64,000 nt of DNA from Fasciola hepatica (lineage: Eukaryota; Platyhelminthes; Trematoda; Plagiorchiida; Fasciolidae), in the NCBI GenBank assembly GCA_948099385.1, contig CANUEZ040000207.1, positions 1,963,501 to 2,027,500 on the forward strand. The letters are read 5' to 3'. The notes under the pieces are model-generated. The model was not told where the DNA came from and made no database searches. It saw only the letters and a program-made list of their open reading frames with translations. Positions 35,392-46,044 of this stretch are shown in pieces; position 1 is the first letter of the stretch, and each line of letters opens with the position of its first letter. Both the position numbers and the translations under genes were made by a program.

Positions 35392-38300
35392 ACGTGGCTG
35401 ATGATCAGCCAGAACAAGGTCAGGAATTCTTGAAAACAACTGTTTACCCTTCAGCCATTTCGGTCATTAGGTAATACCCATCGAGGGTGGAGAAGACTTT
35501 AGATAGTCCAAGTTGAAAGATAGAATTCTTCAACTCAGAATGATCTATAATTAATAGGCTAAATTGTTCCCTGTGGGTTGTATGAAAGGTTTTCATGTTA
35601 AGAAGATGCATAATCCTGATGATTACCGCGCCTCGCAATCATACGGAAATGATGGCATACACGTTGTGCCTGGACACCTAGATACGGTGACAAACATGAA
35701 CATTCAAGTTAGAATACATACACTTAATGAGGAAATTCTTGTCGTACACGCTCATCAGTCGTGTAGGTAGGTATGAAATCAGGCAAACGACTGAATGTTT
35801 GAAGAGAATAAGGTGACTGAAGTGATATCCATGGGACTTAGGTATTTGAAGATTGAAAGGAATTCTTTCAGGAGTGTTTGTCTTCTGAATTGACTGTTCA
35901 AATATATATGAATATTCCGCAGCGTCACTTGTTGATTTGGTTTACGCGAAAACAGCTGACAAGTTGGGTGATTCCGTCCAATTTTAATGGCTAATAAATA
36001 TGCACTGTGTACGATGGTTCCAGTTACTATTCATGAGCTCAGTACTCAAATGAAAACAAAATGACTGACAATATGGAAGTATCAAGGAAGGATTCAGGGT
36101 AAGTGGCATCAATTCATAAACGTTTGTTGTGTGAATGCAAGCGGGCCCTTGGTTGCAACATTCATCTCTGCCTGTAAGTGGTTGTATCCAGGAGAGCTAG
36201 GCAGATCTTTAGGACCCAACCCAATGTGCTTAACATGCCTAGTTGTGATAAGTGTTTTGTTTGTGTTTTTAGAGAATATTCTACTTATCCTGTGCTCGAA
36301 AGCCCAACATGGCTTAAAATTACCATTCGCCGCAACAAACATTGTTGGAAGAGTCCATCCCGGAATAAATGTGAAACAAATCTGAATTTTATTGTTTGAC
36401 GAGGGAATTTGATTCACTTGGCCAAAGCTTGGCGCCTAATCTCAGCATCGTTGTTTAAGCTTATCCACCAGGTGGTAAAGTGGTTCAGAAGAAACCAATT
36501 TCTAGACGACTTCAGTCTTTTTGTATCCCATACGCACACAGAGCGGCCACTTCTTAGAGTTGCACAGGATAATTATCAGTGCTGCGTCCACTCGTAGAAG
36601 TCTGAGATCAGCGAATGCCTAACAAACCTCCAGTAGACCTAGGTACATTTCATTTGATAACCGACATCACTGAAATGTTACTGTCTACATAATTTTGAAT
36701 CCAGGTGAAGCTGTTAATATCTCTGTTACATCTTTCCTTATTTTTAAGTGAATCCCAAGTATTAGTTGATTCGACCAGCTGTAAAGTTCTCCTAATAGGG
36801 ACACTTGATGGGTTTGACAGTGATCACTCGTTACCTGCCCACGAAATCTCCCATAACCAGTCGAGAATCCAACTAGCAATGATGATTTCCATCAAAAATG
36901 ACCCCATCTATTACAAATGAGTAAAACCAGCTTCTCAGGAACCCCTGGATGGCGAGTTTTGACCATCGATTACTACACAGGATTTTTGGTAACTGTGACA
37001 TGTAGGATAAGCCAGATTGATGCTCTTACCGATCAATAGTTCGTTTTTCTAGAGCAAAACTTGATTACTGGCCCGTCAGCCCGTCCCGCGAGGAAACACA
37101 TTAGGATTTAAAAGGATGCACTTTAGGACAACATTTGGTTGAACTTTCAAGCGTTTCAACAAAAATATGACTAGGGAATCCCCAGAAAATGGTGCAGAAT
37201 GACATTTCAGTGAACAGCACGACGAACTTGGAGGGCCAGCTTTAACTGCCGCAAACTGCTCTGGAAATAGCCATTTCTTCATACCATACCTGTAGCTCAC
37301 GTTCCGTTGATCCAAATACCCACACAAGCGTTTCTATCGGATTCCAAAACAATCGCGGTAATTGGTGTACCACAATAAAAAAATATGAAAAAACAAACCA
37401 GAAGGTCGAAGGCATTTCGCCCAAGTAAAACCAAAATATGCTTATGGCACAAATATTGCGCTTTATGTTGCATGAACGAGATGAAGAACCGTTTAAACAG
37501 CTGTTCATATCATTTTGAATTGACTAGCACTTTTGGTACATTTCTGTCTATCTTAGGACAAAATATGTTTCATGAAAGGCGTCACGTTGACAACTGTCAC
37601 TGTCGATATCAAGTCAGGTCAATTCAAGGATGAACTTCATTCGTCCAAAGTGAGCAACAATTCCGCGGATTATGTGACGTTGTAGTCGTCTCGATGACCA
37701 CCTTGATGTATATCTGGTCGTCTGTCTTTCAGTCGCACAGACGGCCCAGTAGTACAGGTTATAATTGTCCTTTATCGGAATAAAGAATTAGGTAGAAAGA
37801 ATATTTTGTAAATATGTATGTTTCACAAAGGTTGGGTTGAAAATAAGTTGTGATATAGGTTTTTTTTCAAATCAAGTACCTACCGGTGGATAGTGGCAAG
37901 ATATAAACTGCTAATGGCCATCCAGAAGTTGACATGGCATGACAGCCGTTTCTAAATTGCTTGCTTCTTGTTGTGTTGAACCGACGGTTCATAATCATGT
38001 TTCACAATAAGGTGCTATATCTGAGACAGCCTTTTGGTCGCCCGGTATTTTACTGCTTTCAAATCAAGTCAGTTGAAATCAGTAGTTGATCCATACACTA
38101 AAATTGGTAGATTTAAGGCTTTTTACAACACTTCTACAGATAAAAAAGCTTTTCGTGCACTATTTCAACAGGGGAAAAAGAGAATCAGAATGGGTTAAAG
38201 GTCGATAGCCAAAGTGTTTTGTAGTTCTGAGGGAGCCTGCTTGAGAGGTAGACGAGCGAAATATGGCAAAACGGAATTGCGACAAGCAGAGGTGTGTGTA

Positions 38301-38544
38301 AACAACAGTTGGAAGTTCCAGTGTGACGGAGGATGTAAGTACAGCCGTTGCAAGTTCACTTTTCACGAGAAGATGAAATTCGGAGATCATTTTGGAAAGA
38401 GACTATCACAAGCACAATAGCATTTGTTTAGGATGCTGTCAACAAGTATAACCATACATATGCCACTGAATCTAGAGATGTGTTGTATGGACCTATGATC
38501 CAAGGAAAACCCATTTTAATCGGAGCATGTTCAAAAATGTGGGA
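35392..38544. other. Outer left arm, no recognised gene
   Basis: Short frames (up to 102 codons, 36417-36109 minus and 36131-36385 plus) are mirrored at 51927-52235 and 51959-52213. None shows a domain I can name. The left-arm minus strand (right-arm plus strand) generally holds the longer, more protein-like frames. Confidence 0.4.
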
Positions 38545-38835
38545 ATGTTGGCCCCATTCTGTGAAGAAAACTTAATTTGGTGGGAATTATTCGCTTGGAG
38601 TTAACTGTCTAGGTACCGTTTCTCCATTTGAAACTGTCGGACATTTCTGAACAAGGTCATCTTGATGATTCGGATCAGCCCGGACGGGAGCGCGGTGGCT
38701 CCGTAGCAATACACACGCCTTGGAGGTGAAAGGGCTTGGGTTCAAACCCTGGGAATGGCGAAGGATATGCACCACTGATGAGCGCTAACAAGAGCGAAAA
38801 TAATGTCTGGTGTCCCCAGTGCAGGTCGGTCATAT
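38545..38835 (+). repeat. SINE-like element, copy B (left arm)
   Basis: Matches copy A at 20608-20925: CCCCATTCTGTGAAGAA, TCGGACATTTCTG, then GAGCGCGGTGGCTCCGTAGC and GGGTTCAAACCCTGGGA (a strong B-box-like hairpin), followed by GGATATGCACCACTGATGAG and GTCTGGTGTCCCCAGTG. The tRNA-like part is better preserved than in copy A. Confidence 0.6.
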
Positions 38836-39246
38836 TTGAAATGTACAAACTCCGCAGCCCCCAAGAACCTGGAGTACTCTCGATCTGTCGAAACAGTTAA
38901 ATACATTACTGTAGTCAAAAAGCTTACTCTGACCGCCTGGCTTTTGTGGTCTGTTGGGGTTAAAAACGGGTACGTCATGCTAAGACCTTCCATGTGTAGC
39001 TTTAGTATTGGCATGCAAACTGGTTGGGATCCAGGGCATACGTCTGCGGGGAGATTGTACGCAGAACGAGTTTTTCGAACACCTTGAGGGTAGCTAGTGT
39101 ACAGGCAATGGACCGTTATTTCCATGATCCTTTTCAAGGCTTCGGAATAAAAGTGACCTCTCTCCATCAGTCAAGAATTTGTTATTGAGTCAAGCATGTG
39201 ATGACTAATACCGACATTATTGGGGACAGTGTTTCTGTGCACTTCT

Positions 39247-39636
39247 TTAGGTTACTGAAAGTAGACCGCCTGGATTGCTTATCTTGTTTGTCGAGAATTG
39301 GGTCAGTTCTTTGTACCCTTTCAAGGGAGGAATAGAACCTGAGACAGAGTTTGGTTTGAATTCTATGAATGAATTCAATGTTATTGCATGTTGAGCTGCA
39401 TCAGTGAAGCGCCAATTCAGTTTTTCAACATCTTCCGGAAGTGGATATTTACCAGATCTTAGACCACCTAACTGCATATTGGTTTTCCGGATGTCCCGGC
39501 AGTTCTTATTTGAAGTCATGGGTTGTGTGCGTAGGGCAAAGATCAGTGATTTTCCGTCGATGATTGGTCGTGTTCGGTCTCCAAAATAAAGAAACAGAAC
39601 AAAATCAATGAGCTCAAAGCTCGGTAAATGTATCAT
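39247..39636 (-). CDS. Unassigned 129-codon frame, left-arm copy
   Basis: Open frame on the minus strand, identical to 48708-49097 on the plus strand of the right arm. It starts from a non-ATG codon. The composition looks protein-like: SLIFALRTQP, KTNMQLGGLRSGKYPLPEDV, LNWRFTDAAQHAITLNSF and PLKGYKELTQF, with few low-complexity runs. I do not recognise the family. Immediately upstream on the same strand (39852-39670) is a 60-codon frame with RLRPVNFRASLLGQ and NQLTLTLEGYAL. This vaguely recalls the beta-rich repeats of MSP/ASH-type ciliary proteins, so both could be exons or a pseudogene of such a protein. That is speculation. There are no supporting splice sites I would trust. Confidence 0.25.
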   Translation of the reverse strand: MIHLPSFELIDFVLFLYFGDRTRPIIDGKSLIFALRTQPMTSNKNCRDIRKTNMQLGGLRSGKYPLPEDVEKLNWRFTDAAQHAITLNSFIEFKPNSVSGSIPPLKGYKELTQFSTNKISNPGGLLSVT

Positions 39637-40241
39637 CGGTGAACCAAACTTTCAATAATCGGGTACCAATTAGACTATGAACAACCTGCTCACTACACAC
39701 AATGCATAACCTTCTAAGGTCAGAGTTAATTGATTGTTACATGTCAAATCAAGGAATAGGATTTCCATATATAGAGTCTGTCCTAGTAGTGATGCTCGAA
39801 AGTTCACTGGTCTTAGGCGGTAAACATGTCGGGTAAAAAGTGTTACTGACACAAACCTCGGATTCCGTGCTCAACTGCGATCGACATTAAAGTTCAGTTA
39901 ACCGGTAGTAATAGGACCACGGACGATACAGGTCTTGGTTGGAAACTGAGTAACCGATTAAGTGCGTGTTTGTGTTGGCGTACACACGCCGGCATTAGCT
40001 AGGATCAGTAACGAAATGCACCGAGATTGATTACAGATCGCGATGGGGTTATCGACTGCAAAAATATTAGTGTGACAACGAAAACCAACCATTTTCGATT
40101 GCCGTTATGCTGAGCAAGAGTAAGAGTTTTCATCAGGTTTGTCTCTTTTTCGAGAATAAGCGGAGTGCAGATAAAACGTGAAAGGGTTTTTGTCGACGAT
40201 ATTCGAAGAGGAATTCGATTACTACATGAACAGTACGCAGG

Positions 40242-40985
40242 ATGGTAAGCCAATTTGAAGAAACTGCATCGGTTGAGGACAAAGCAAATAGCGGGCGACC
40301 AAAAACGGCCATAAGCAAAGGTGTCTCACATGAAGCTAGAAAAGGTTTTCGAGACCACCCACAGCAAATCACCCGACCACTCGCAAGCTGGTGTCATCAC
40401 ACGTGGTCATTCGTGGTCCGGAATCCACAAGAGAACAACTTGAAGTCATTTAAGAGGCGTCATCTGCAACGGTTTCACTTAGAAAATGCATATTGTCGCC
40501 TTCAGTTTTGTACCTGGTATCTCAGTCGCGACATTGTACGGTGCACCTAGTTTAGCGATGAAGCCATATTTCAGGTACGTGGAATGTGAATCTGCCAAAT
40601 ATACTGATCATAAGAGAATCGCAGGCAATTTGTGGCTGGATAATACCAGCATAATACCAAGTTTATGATTTGGGCAGGAATCCTGGGAGATAAAATTTAA
40701 CGATCCTTATTTTTCGATGAAAAATTCACAGGTGTAAAAAGATTTTATTTTATTGATTTTCAATAGGAAACGCCTCTGTGGACATGCCTCAACGTTTTTG
40801 AGCTTCTCTTGTGAATGCCGATGGATCAACTGTTGACAAAGTGACATATATTCGGCAGTAATTCAGAAACCTATTTCAGAGACGTTTGATTGGAAGAGGT
40901 GGATCAGTTGAACGACCCGTGGGTCTCCGGACCTGAATTCGTTAGACTTCATTCCGTGGTCCTTCTTAAAAAGAAAACTGTATCA
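40242..40985 (+). pseudogene. Mariner-family transposase relic (left arm)
   Basis: The 40242-40550 frame begins VSQFEETASVEDKANSGRPK, matching the mariner N-terminal helix-turn-helix linker 'xxFxETGSVEDKxRSGRPKT', and continues to FKRRHLQRFHLE and LQFCTWYLS, like the RRxxFCxWFL block. About 40670-40735 gives WAGILGDKI then LFFDEKFTG, matching VWxGIxGDxIIGPYFF. About 40860-40985 gives LIGRGGSVERPVGL, the WIGRGGxVxWPPRSPDLT block. The catalytic D positions between these are eroded and the frames shift. Terminal repeats were not identified. The copy lies wholly inside the arm and is mirrored at 47359-48102. Confidence 0.6.
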
Positions 40986-42299
40986 AAATTGACCGGAAAC
41001 CTCGGAGGACTAGAAACCATCCATCACATTGCGGTACAATAGAATAGCTGAGTGTGTTGGAGTAAGCGAAGATGTCTTCCCTTAAAAGGTTGATAATGTG
41101 CAGACAAACGTATAGGTATCAGTTGAACACCACGTGGTAACATTTAGCATTATTAGCTATACACAGCTAGATCAGTCAGAGACAGAGCTGCTTCAAAAGT
41201 TAGATGACTGGGAAGCGAGGCTGCAGATTGGAAGTGAAACAACTGGCCTAAAGTTTTTGGTTAACACTTCTAATCATCTACGGTATTGCAATCTTCAATG
41301 GATAATAACTAACTATTTCATCCATAATTATTCACTGATAGGTAGCCACAACTATATGGTTAACACATCCACTCTTGTCATAACCCCCTCACGCATGGAG
41401 AGAAAGGTTGAATTTCTTTCCAGGGTTGTTTTACTTGAACTATTGTGAGGAGTAAAAACGTTGCAACTTACTGTCGATCAAAATCATTCCAACTGACAGG
41501 TACTGTCGGAGCCGTTGCATACGGGTGTTCGACAAACACATTTTCTGCTCGTACACGACTGCATTGAAGCACAACTGAATAATTTTATAGTAACCATAAC
41601 AAGCACGTAGTGGTGATGTTTTACGACAATGAAATTTGCGGTTTGCTTGTGTGCGATGAACAGCTATGCTCCAAAATCAGTAGAAACTGTATTTTGCAAC
41701 TGCCAGTTGGCCACAGCTATGAAAGAATACGAACCTCTGAGAGAAAACGGAAAAGCAATATTTTACATTGAATCAACCCAAACGTTATTCAGGACAAAGT
41801 GCTCAAACACGGTATTAAACATGTGGTCTACCTAATTCCTTAGGATTTTCCGCATTCTCATCGGTATAGAGTTCACCATGTTGGTGATAAAATAATTAAT
41901 TATCTTATGCACCATCATATATTGCACTTTTTACTCCAGTGGCCAGTGTGTAGATAACCCATTGACTAATTTTGACCAATTTTTTGCTATTAAATTTAAA
42001 TCAACGCTATTAGGGAGTAATTGTATGAGCTGGAACTTGAAGTTGCGCATGGTTACGATAGATAGTGAACGGAAAAATCGTTCAGCATGACTTTTTCACA
42101 GGTCTCTTGTGAAACAAAGCATCAAGCAAAACCCTGAAAAACCATTGCCTATCCAGTTAACTTCGTTTTGTTGACTTCTGGGACTTTTTCAATCATACCA
42201 TTGAAGATTTCCCCAACATTCGATGCTTCTGTAACTGAAGTCCACCAGCAAAGCTAAATGTGTTTTATTCCAGTCCAGATCAATAACGTTAATTTGTAT

Positions 42300-42560
42300 C
42301 ATATACCAACATTTGGCGGGATAATTTTTCTGGGGAAATTAATACGCCGAGTGACATTTTTCCGAGCCTTCTGCAGCCCACCATATAACAAAAACGCATA
42401 CGACAAACAAACCAATCGTCGGAATGATGAGCTTCGTGATGTGAATCTCCCTGTGAAATCAAAACGTGTCTTCATTTGTTGGGATTGCAGTGCAGGTTTC
42501 ATATCACATGATACAAGCCGCATTAAAAATTATCACTACATCATGTCCAACAGAGAATAA
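42300..42560 (+). repeat. Dispersed repeat shared with 61.2 kb (left arm)
   Basis: It contains ACAAACAAACCAATCGTCGG, CGTGATGTGAATC, TTCATTTGTTGGG and TGTGATAC-like blocks in the same order and spacing as 61170-61400. In translation both show QTNR, RD-N and C-W-x-C at equal spacing. Family unknown; probably an old transposon piece. Confidence 0.5.
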
Positions 42561-43484
42561 AACAGTTTGGGAATATTCCAGAGCAGGACTAAGAACAGGG
42601 ATTTCAGGCAGTTTTTTGATCGTAGGGCACATAAAATCGTCCCATCCATTCGATTTCCTAGGTCTTCTTTTTATTACACATGAAGGTAATTACAGTAGAA
42701 GAGGTAGACCCCATAGTTCGGAAATGTACTGTAAGAGGAGTCTGTAGGGAACATTCACGTCAAAACTAGTTTGTTGATTCCGCTTTTGAAAAGAGAGAGG
42801 TTCTATGTTGGTGAAAAGACAGAGAGGGGAAGGGTGTTCCATAACTTAACCGTCCAGGGGAAAAAAGAAGACTGAAAAGTCACGGTCCGTGGTTTAGCTC
42901 CAGAAAGCTGATAGGAGCGACTAGCTGCCTGTGCTAGGGATTGGCGTTGAAAAGTAATGGGAATAGGAACAGTCGAGAGAAAGCCCAGAGGGACTTATCC
43001 CTAAATAATAATGTAGAATAGGGACACCGAAGCAATTGCCCGGCGAAGAGCAAGTAACTGCAAATTAGACGATAAAACTCGGTCATCTACCAGGCGAATG
43101 GCTTTGCGTTGCACTAGGTAGAGAAGAGATAAAGAAGAAGACTAAGCTTCACCCCACACCTGACAGCGCTATTCAAGTGTGGTACGGATTTGAGCTTGCG
43201 TACAGTAAAAGGGAGGGGGGGGGGGGTATGAAAATACTCGAAGTGCGGATTAAAAATTCAGTCTTCTGCGCGGCACGATAAGCAAACTAAAATAGGTATG
43301 AAAACAAATTTAGAGAGAAAACGGTCAAAAGACCCAGGAAAAGAATGGAATTAGAGGGATGAAGGGGAACCGAATCAAAACTTAGTAAGAGAGAAAAGAA
43401 ATGATGTTTGACAGAAATAAGGAGAACAAATGTTTTAGAAGCATTGAAGAGAACGTGATTTTGAGAGCCTCAAGAGGAGATCTG

Positions 43485-43848
43485 TTAAATGTCCAAACTG
43501 CCCCATGCTACAGGGGAAAAACGATCAAGGTCGACGTTGGCAGTGGCATGACGGGAGGTGGGATGCAAAAGGAAGTTGTGGAGGATGACATCCTCGGCAA
43601 AAGCGAAAATGGAGATGGAAGTAGTTGACAAGTGAACATTCACAAAAGGCGAAAAGAGGGTGATTGAGAATACATAATCTCGGCAAACACCGGCGTTCAT
43701 GGGGGAAAGGCTGCCATTTTGCACCATGGACACAAACCGTAATGGTCCGGTTACTGAGAAAACTCGACATCCACAAGCCAATGGTCGGAACAAACCCAAA
43801 ATTGGGCAATTTACACAGTAAACCACTGTGCCATACACGGTCGGTCAC
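43485..43848 (-). pseudogene. LINE reverse transcriptase core, frameshifted
   Basis: The first frame gives TDRVWHSGLLCKLPNFGF and LWMSSFLSNRTITVCVHG, matching the jockey/CR1 block KAFDRVWHxGLLxKLxxxGF and WxxSFLxNRxxxVxVxG. A second frame carries NAGVCRDYVFSITLFSPFVN and then FAFAEDV, matching NAGVPQGSVLSPxLFxxFIND and the FADD box. The catalytic pair reads A-E-D, a likely inactivating change. Downstream (about 43480-43055) the thumb region is poorly preserved and contains a 12-G run at 43215-43226. Confidence 0.65.
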
Positions 43849-44636
43849 CGTGCATAGCAGGAGAAAAAAATTATGGCTTCTTTATATGGGGCGGGAAACA
43901 TACGAGATTGGAAAGAAAGTCGAAACAAATGACATTAAATTGGTGCTTATTCCGGGGCGCTTATCTTTGGATGGTGGGTGGTATATCATCCTGACTAGGT
44001 GATTTATTCTGATCGAGTGATTGTAAAGTCCAAAGGACCATTTTGGTTGTGATAAGGCGAATAAAAGGGCGTCTCGTAAGAATGGTTCGAGGTGGAATAA
44101 TGGAAGAGTTGGGTAAAGTGGAATTAAAGGCAAATTGGGGCGCGAAACCTCGACTTTCTCATGAGGTTTGAAGGCAAAACGACGGGTGCTTCGTCATGGG
44201 AGAAAAATTAGAGGGGAGGCGGAGAGTGGGAATTACGGGAACAGCTTCGACGAAAGACCAAATCGAATGGCTACCAGTAGCGGAAGAAGCTAGACGTTTG
44301 GCTTAGTGGCAGGTGAAACGATTCTTGGCTATATGAATTGAAAGTGAGCATGTCTTTTTGGCCCACATGAAGAGACTACGATATGGGACAGTGGCAAAGC
44401 AGCATCACTGTCTGAATAACACGTTCTTTAAGAGTACAGCGCCATGGCAGGCGTGGGCAAATTACACGGTAGATAGTAGTTTGCCAAGTTTGGAAAAGTG
44501 CGGAATAAAAAGAAGCGTCCCTTGGAGAAGAGTCACAGTGAAGTTTGCAATGGAGGAAGAAACCTTTGAAGTGAAGTAACAGTCTCATCAGAGATATGAG
44601 GATAGAAAATCAGAAAAACCTTCCTGGTTGGATGAA

Positions 44637-44906
44637 TCATAACACCAAATGATGTGTCTGGCTTTGTACACAGAAACAGTCATATAAATCGGCAGAGGAG
44701 GACATAAGACAGTGGTTCGACCAGCAGAGTGGAGGAAGGGAGATAATATCAGAGAAAAAGGAGGGAAAGGAAGTGAAAACAAGACCGAGAGTATGTGCAT
44801 GCTTGCAAGCCCAATCGGGAATGCGTGCGAGGAAGTCAACGAGTTGACTTCGATTGTTGAGTAAAGCGAAAGCTTCGGCTTCGAGTCCCAGAGCCGTAGT
44901 GTCCAA
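44637..44906 (-). pseudogene. LINE endonuclease C-terminal part
   Basis: The minus-strand frame reads AEAFALLNNRSQLVDFLARI, then a LxLVFTSxP stretch and PPLCWSNHCLMSSS. LINE endonucleases of the exonuclease-endonuclease-phosphatase family have LxxLVxxPTR followed by LDLxLTxxP and the catalytic SDHxxV. Here SDH is altered to S-N-H. An overlapping frame 44839-44588 carries the same region shifted. Confidence 0.6.
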
Positions 44907-45292
44907 TGAGTGCTAAAGCCATGTTAGCTGGAACTTGCAGTTAGCGAAGTTCAAGTGTGAGATACGAGAGGCAGCAACTAACTGGTGGATGTAGGCATGG
45001 GAGCCAGCTTGAGATAAAAATGAGGAATCGAAAAAGTAGTTCGGAAACTGGAGACTGATAGTATTCGCCGTGGGTGGGTTTTGCGTTTCCTCCAGGAATA
45101 AGACGGGGGGGGGATAAGGAGATTGAAAAAATTATGCTCAGAATCAGTTTTGTGGTTCAAACCGCGAATTTCGGTAAGTGCGTCTTCTTTAGTAAAGTGC
45201 CGAGAAACTTCAGTTTCAGTAGATCCCTTCACCGCTATCGCGATAACAATACAAGCGATTAAAAAATGAGCTCAAATGAACTTGAAGACAAC

Positions 45293-45590
45293 GCTCTTCG
45301 CCGGGCAATTGCTTCGGTGTCCCTATTCTACATTATTATTTAGGGATAAGTCCCTCTGGGCTTTCTCTCGACTGTTCCTATTCCCATTACTTTTCAACGC
45401 CAATCCCTAGCACAGGCAGCTAGTCGCTCCTATCAGCTTTCTGGAGCTAAACCACGGACCGTGACTTTTCAGTCTTCTTTTTTCCCCTGGACGGTTAAGT
45501 TATGGAACACCCTTCCCCTCTCTGTCTTTTCACCAACATAGAACCTCTCTCTTTTCAAAAGCGGAATCAACAAACTAGTTTTGACGTGAA
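45293..45590 (+). pseudogene. LINE 3' fragment inside right arm
   Basis: Starts abruptly at ALRRAIASVSLFY and continues to FQSSFFPWTVKLWNTLP and LFKSGINKLV. This is the conserved C-terminal tail of LINE ORF2 (RRAxIASLxLFYRYY, SFFPRTxxLWNxLP, FKxxV). It mirrors 43051-42760. It abuts, head to head, the 5'-truncated minus-strand LINE of the spacer. Confidence 0.75.
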
Positions 45591-45783
45591 TGTTCCCTAC
45601 AGACTCCTCTTACAGTACATTTCCGAACTATGGGGTCTACCTCTTCTACTGTAATTACCTTCATGTGTAATAAAAAGAAGACCTAGGAAATCGAATGGAT
45701 GGGACGATTTTATGTGCCCTACGATCAAAAAACTGCCTGAAATCCCTGTTCTTAGTCCTGCTCTGGAATATTCCCAAACTGTT

Positions 45784-46044
45784 TTATTCTCTGTTGGACA
45801 TGATGTAGTGATAATTTTTAATGCGGCTTGTATCATGTGATATGAAACCTGCACTGCAATCCCAACAAATGAAGACACGTTTTGATTTCACAGGGAGATT
45901 CACATCACGAAGCTCATCATTCCGACGATTGGTTTGTTTGTCGTATGCGTTTTTGTTATATGGTGGGCTGCAGAAGGCTCGGAAAAATGTCACTCGGCGT
46001 ATTAATTTCCCCAGAAAAATTATCCCGCCAAATGTTGGTATATG
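45784..46044 (-). repeat. Dispersed repeat (right-arm copy)
   Basis: Mirror of 42300-42560; also related to 61170-61400. Confidence 0.5.

Larger units (their letters stand above)
35392..43051 (+). repeat. Left arm of large palindrome (~7.66 kb)
   Basis: The reverse complement matches 45293-52950. Most paired positions sum to 88344, and to 88342 outside a 2-bp AT-repeat difference near 35905. Three single-base differences were found in the inner part (37403, 38648, 39743). Ten substitutions cluster in 35392-35935. The arm carries a SINE-like copy, a mariner relic, the 3' end of a LINE and unassigned frames. Confidence 0.95.
42760..45292 (-). mobile_element. LINE (endonuclease-RT) spanning palindrome spacer and left arm
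   Basis: Read on the minus strand from 45292 to about 42760: end of an apurinic-type endonuclease domain, reverse transcriptase, then the RT C-terminal block and 3' end. The part 43051-42760 belongs to the left palindrome arm; the rest is the unique spacer. The 5' end is cut off at the junction with the right arm at 45292/45293. Frame changes show it is not intact. Confidence 0.7.
43052..45292. other. Palindrome spacer, 2,241 bp, single-copy
   Basis: This segment is present once and separates the two arms. It consists essentially of the LINE body on the minus strand and is purine-rich on the plus strand, with G runs at 43215-43226 and 45105-45113. Confidence 0.85.

Noticed and set aside
42760..45590. 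Simple twin-priming inversion of one LINE insertion
   Set aside because: Twin priming would invert only LINE sequence. Here more than 7 kb of flanking non-LINE sequence is inverted and duplicated as well.
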